Positions 54,418-60,400 of a DNA stretch of 64,000 nt are shown piece by piece. The translations under genes were made by a program, and so were the position numbers. The DNA is from Lycorma delicatula. Taxonomy: Eukaryota; Arthropoda; Insecta; Hemiptera; Fulgoridae. Within the stretch, counting starts at the first letter, position 1. Every line of letters starts with the position of its first letter. A model generated the notes under the pieces. The model was not told where the DNA came from, ran no database searches, and saw nothing but the letters and a program-made list of their open reading frames with translations. The stretch spans positions 65,615,529-65,679,528 of the forward strand of contig NC_134456.1 in NCBI RefSeq assembly GCF_047948215.1. The letters run 5' to 3'.

Positions 54418-57400
54418 GTTTTTATCACTTTTTTTTATTTACCAAATAACTACTAATCTTGACTATTTAAGGATTTAAATGTATATGTAATTTCCTTTTA
54501 ATTTATTTCATAAAATTTTTTTGAGGTTTTGATAATTTATTTTCTAGATATTATTTTAATAATAACTATTTAACACATTTCTATTTTACATAAATAACTC
54601 TGTAAACAAATTTGGGGAGAAAATTAATAATTTTTTCATTAAATGATTTTAATTAAAAGTAAACATAATACTTTACTTGTTAACTGCTTCCAGAAGCATA
54701 CTGTTCTTCTTAACATTATTTGCAAGCTGTAAATCTTCAATCTGAGCAGATAATGACAAGATATGTTTCCTATATTGAAATCAAATAATAAAAACACAGT
54801 GATAGTAAGTAGAGCATTCATAAACAAAGTCAGACACATATGAATAAAAAATGTCCTTTAAAAATGTATGAATAATAAGATATAAATTATATACAGATTG
54901 TCCTACAAATAAATGGAAAAACTCTCAGAACATGTTCTACTGGAGAAAATAATGAAAAAAGCTCATGTAACATAGGTCTGGAAACACTTTGTTTTCAAGT
55001 TATGTGGGTAGCTAAAGGTTTCGCCCGGGTTTCAACTCTTCGAATAAAAAGAAACACTATTGTAATTTTTGGGATATAAATTAAGAAGTAAAATTGGTGG
55101 TTTCTTATGTAATTTGAGCTGGGAAATAGGATAAAACAGATCCCAGAATTGTAACTCCAGCAGTTTTTAAGATATCTGATGTAAAACACAAAATTCAGTG
55201 CCAAAAATCAAGTTTTTTTTTTTTTTAAGTTTGTAGTACAATAGCTGTGTTAAATGACTAATAAATGCATAAGATTTAGTAACAAAACTTTTGGAAAATT
55301 CAATTCTAAGAAAATTACTGTAAATAAGATAAATAAAAACTTTTAAAAATCAGTTTTTTATTGAAGCAAAACAGATGAATAATAGAAAGAAAATTTTATT
55401 ATTCTTTCTGTACCTAAACAATTTTTTTAAAAACAAAAAATCTAATTACAGAAAATAATTTTAAAAGAAACACAAAATTTATAAAACAATATTTTAGCAG
55501 TGTATATTGTATATGAATATCAGGAGAGATTTCCTGGAAGGTGGATTATGAAAACCTGGAAGGCATATGAAAACCTTTTCTTCAGTGTATCAGTATTTAC
55601 AAATAAAAGGGTAATTTTCAATGTGTTTGTTTTCTGTTGAACATCAAGTACATCATTGTGTTAATGATGAACATCATGTGATTCAGCATATTCAGTGTAG
55701 TCAAGGCACTAGTACAAAGTGAATTTCTTGTCGCACTGGTTTGTCAAAAAACAAAGTGTGGTGCATCCAATGAAAAGGAAATCTTTATCCTTTCTGCTTA
55801 CAGAATGTTGAAAATTTGCAGCCAACAGATTACCCCCAGCAGTTAAACTTTTGTCACTGGATTCTAGGCAATGTTGATAAGGTAAATTAAATCTTATATA
55901 ATGATGAAGCCATTTTTATCAGAAATGGAGTCTTCAATTCTAAATATAGTCATTTATGAAGTAAAGTCAATCACATGTTACTGTGGAAACTGGTTTCTAA
56001 CATAGATTTCACTTAATGTTTGGTGTGGCATTTTTTCTGACAAAATTCTGGGACTATTTGTTTTCAATGAAAACCTTATGGAAGATGAATATGTTCATTA
56101 CTTGAAAAATAATATTCTGGCCCTTTTGGAGGATATACCTTTACAAACTAGACTGCAAATGATTTTCCCACATGATGGTGCAACACCACATTTGTTTCTA
56201 GTAGCTAGAAATCACTTGAATGCTAATTTTTTAAACTGAATTTGACATGGTAGATCAGTCAATTGGCCACCACAATCAACTGACTTAATGCCACTAGATT
56301 ACTTCATTTGGGACCATATGAAAATGGCAGTATACCAGCAAAAGTTAATAATAAAGAAATGTTACTCATTAAAATACAAAATACTATTGAATTTACATGG
56401 AACGATCCTGAGATGATACAGAAAGTTACTGGAAATATTTTACGTCAGGCAGAGTGCGGTATACGAGGGTTATTTTTTTCAAGATCGCGAAATAAAAACT
56501 CGCGCAAAAATCGGATGAACCTTTGCGCATATGTGTTGCACAGTGTCTCTAGTATGGCCTTCAATCACACCGTGTCACTTCATTTAGTTCTGAACATGCA
56601 GCTAGCATGTAAACATATCTACAACAATAGCATCTCCGGCCAAGTGTGAAGTGCGTGTGGTAATTTGATTTCTTTAGGCTGAGGGGTGTAATGCAGCTGA
56701 AATTCATTGACAAATAAGTAATGTGTACGGTGAAACTTCAATGAGTGACAGCAAAGTGCGACAATGGTGCAGGAACTTTAAAGCAGGATGTACAGATGTT
56801 CATGATGCAGATGGTTAGGGAAGGAAGCAAGTGGCAACCGATGATCTCGTTGAGCGAGTGGATGAGGCAATTCGAGAAAATCAAGATATTTGAACAAAAT
56901 TGTCACAGGGAACGAGACATGGGTCCATTTTGAAACTGAAGAAACAAAAGAACAATCCAAACAGTGGATGCATTCTCATTCTCCCAGTAAACCAAAGAAG
57001 TTTAAGCAAACCTTATCCAACAGAAAGTGTATGGCTACTGTGTTCTGGGACCAGAATGGAGTTCTCTTGGTGGAATTCATGGAACGTGGCACGACCATCA
57101 CTGCAGCCTCATACTGTGTGACTCTTCAACATCTACAAAGGGCAATTCAGAATAAGCAGAGAGGAATGTTGACATCAGGCATTGTCTTTCAACATGACAA
57201 TGCTTGGCCGCATACTGCAGCTGTAACAAAGAAGCTCCTGCAGCGTTTTCGTTGGGAAGTATTTGATTACACACCATACAGCCCGGACTTGGCTCCATCC
57301 GATTTGTTACAAATAAAAAATTTTTTATTTTCACTGTGGTTTTAATTTCGAGACTGATCGGACCTTGAAAAAAAAATAACCCTCGTACATTGTGAAGGAG

Positions 57401-60400
57401 AAATTTTGAACAATTACTGTAACTGAGTTTTGTTATTCTGTTACTATCATCTTATGTATTTTATTTTTTTGTTTTGCTATATTAAGAATAATGTTTATTA
57501 TGTACACAATAATAAAATTTTCTGTCTCTTTTTTGTCTGATTTGCTTCAATTAAATATCAATTTTTAGAAGTTTTCAATTAATTTTTGTTGGCTATATTT
57601 ACATTAATTTTCTCTGAATTAATTTCTCTATAAGTACTGTTACTAAATCTTCTGTAATTTTTGACAGTAAATTTTGTGTTTTAGGTTGGATATCTTAAAA
57701 ACTACTGGAGATGCAGTTCTGGGACTTGTTTTATCCTATTTCCCAGCTCAAATTACATAAGAAACTATCAATTTTACTTCTTAATTTTGGTCCCAAAAAT
57801 TGCAGTAGGCCTTCTTTTTATTAGAAGAGCTGAAATCTGGGCGAAACCTTTCGCTAGCCTTTTGGTTTTATAACTTGAAAACAAAGCATTTCCAAGCCTA
57901 TACTTATATGAATGTTATGTTTTTCATTATTTTTACCAGTAGGACATGTCTTGAAAGTTTCTCTGTTTACATCATGGGAGACTAACATGCCTTGAAAGTT
58001 TCTTTTTTACATTTTGTTAAATGTATTAGTTACATTTTTTTGTATGTCATGAGAAACAAATTACTTTTTAGTTGTGTATAATTCAGCTTATATGAATAGC
58101 TATTACATGATTATTAATGTTATGACTAGAGAGTTCTTTGAAATTTTCAAATTTTAATTATTTAGTACCATTGAAAATTTAAAATCAATGTTCTTTCTAA
58201 TAACAAATTATTCTATGTAAACATTTTTACATAGGTTATATAAGGAAAATCTATAAGCTAAATTATGATAAATCCAAATAATATCAGCACTTTCAAAGAA
58301 TATCAATCAGACAAATGTAAAAAAAATATCAAAAATAGTCCTAATGACTATTTATAAAGGTAATGAACGATTCAAAGAATGGGAAAGAAAAATCTGACAA
58401 TTTTTAGAATAATATGACAAAATAATTATGAGTTCATCTTTATTCATGTGCTAGACGTAAAAGCCATAAGTATGCCATTATTATTGAAAAATCAATTTTT
58501 TTATTTATACAAACATTAAATGCAGAAAATATCATCTTAAAATGTAATCCATTTTGGACCACACTCCTGGAGTCAGTTGCTGAAACTTCTCATTACATTT
58601 TACACCATTCAGCCTGGTACGGAGCCAATTTGGAATCAATTGCTACCTTTAGTTCAGTTAATGAATGTAGTTTTCTGGTGTACACTTTAGCTTTTAAATA
58701 CTCCTTAAGAAGGACATGCAAAGGATTAGGTGAACAGGATGACCAGGTGATGTCTTCAAGTCGGGAAATTAAACATTCCAATAACATCCTCCTTTACACT
58801 TCCATCGAAACTCAAGTTGTATGGGAAGGTGCTCCATCCTACTGGAATCACTTTTCATCTTCATTTTTGTGCCTTCTGTAGTTGTGAAGCAAAGAAGTTC
58901 TGCAACATAGAAGTTTTGCATTCACTGAGACTTTCTGACTGCCTTCTTCAAAGAAACACGGACCAAACTTTGCCATCCCACACCACACTGTGACCCGTTG
59001 CGTATAAAGAGGATGCTCATGAAGCTATCTTGGATTTTTATAAAAGTTTTGGTTATTAATGTAAACCAACAGGTAGAGATAAACTTCATTATTCATGGAT
59101 TACTGTATTCTCTGTCATCTTTTTCAACGATGTCTCTATGAAAATTTGGCACTGCTCCCAATCTCAAGGGATCAGTTCTTGAACAATCTTCAATTTGTAG
59201 GGATGGAAATTGAACTTCAATTTCCATCACTACAAATTGAAGTTGGAATGCAGTATTCTTCTGACAGCTCGATTGAGAATGTTCAGAGCAGAGGATGTTG
59301 TTGAGCTTGCTGCTGAGGGATAGCTTCAATCACCTTACTTGAATGTTCTCTGGTGTTCATATTGAATTTGGCTTTCCTGACGGTTTTGTTTTTGATGCTG
59401 TCCTGAAATTCTCTGCTACATGACTGTGTTACAAAAAGGTACAGGACTGAGCAGCCAATAGTGAAATATTGACAGAATTCTCTCTATGAGCATGACAAAA
59501 CTGGTGTTTTTTAAAACCATTTCTTCAGTGAAAGCAAGGTGTATAGGGTTCCATGGCTCCATGGTAGGCAGTGAAGAGGGGAGTTCCCACTACCCTGTCC
59601 TCTCATTGGGCTTTTCTGGCCCACCTGTATGTAGTGGAAAGTGATGATTAATTTGGCTGCTATTTTGGAAAAGTTTACTTGAATAGTGTCATGATTACTT
59701 TATTGATAAAGTATCTAATAAAGCTATAACTGAAACGGTTATACTTAAAAAGCTTGTTGAATTAGGTGAATGTGTATCAGCTGGTCCTGATTGATTACAT
59801 TCTTTCATTCAAAAAACCTGTAGATGCTAATATTAAATTAATCTTTAATAAATTTCTGAAGTCACAATAACCTTTAACATAAGGAAAGATGATTTACAAC
59901 ACCAATACAAAACAAGATATAAATCAAAGATTTAAATTCTTGGATTATATCTTCAAAGCATGTTTTTAAAATAAGATCCCATTTAAATTTGTCACTTATA
60001 CATGTAAACAGATGGTGCTTGCATAATTCAGTTATTTCAATCAATAGCTGGCTGTTAGCAGTAATAAGTTTAGTTATTTTGTTGTAAGTTGTTTATATTC
60101 ATTCATTTATAATGAATGCAACATTTTGTGTTTTAACAAATGGAAGTATCAGAAGTAATCAGATTTTTGATGGTGAAAAACAAGTCTGCAGCTGAAATTC
60201 ATACGAAAATTAGTGATATTTATGGGTGAATATAATGAGTGATGCTAAAGTAAGACAGTGGTGCCATTCATTTTGAGAAGGGTGGATGAACATCCATGAT
60301 GAAGAATGTAGCGACCAGCCATCAGTGATAATAGATAATTTGACTGAAAAATCTGATGAAAAAATTTGAGAAAACCAACGCTTCACCATGAAACATTTAT

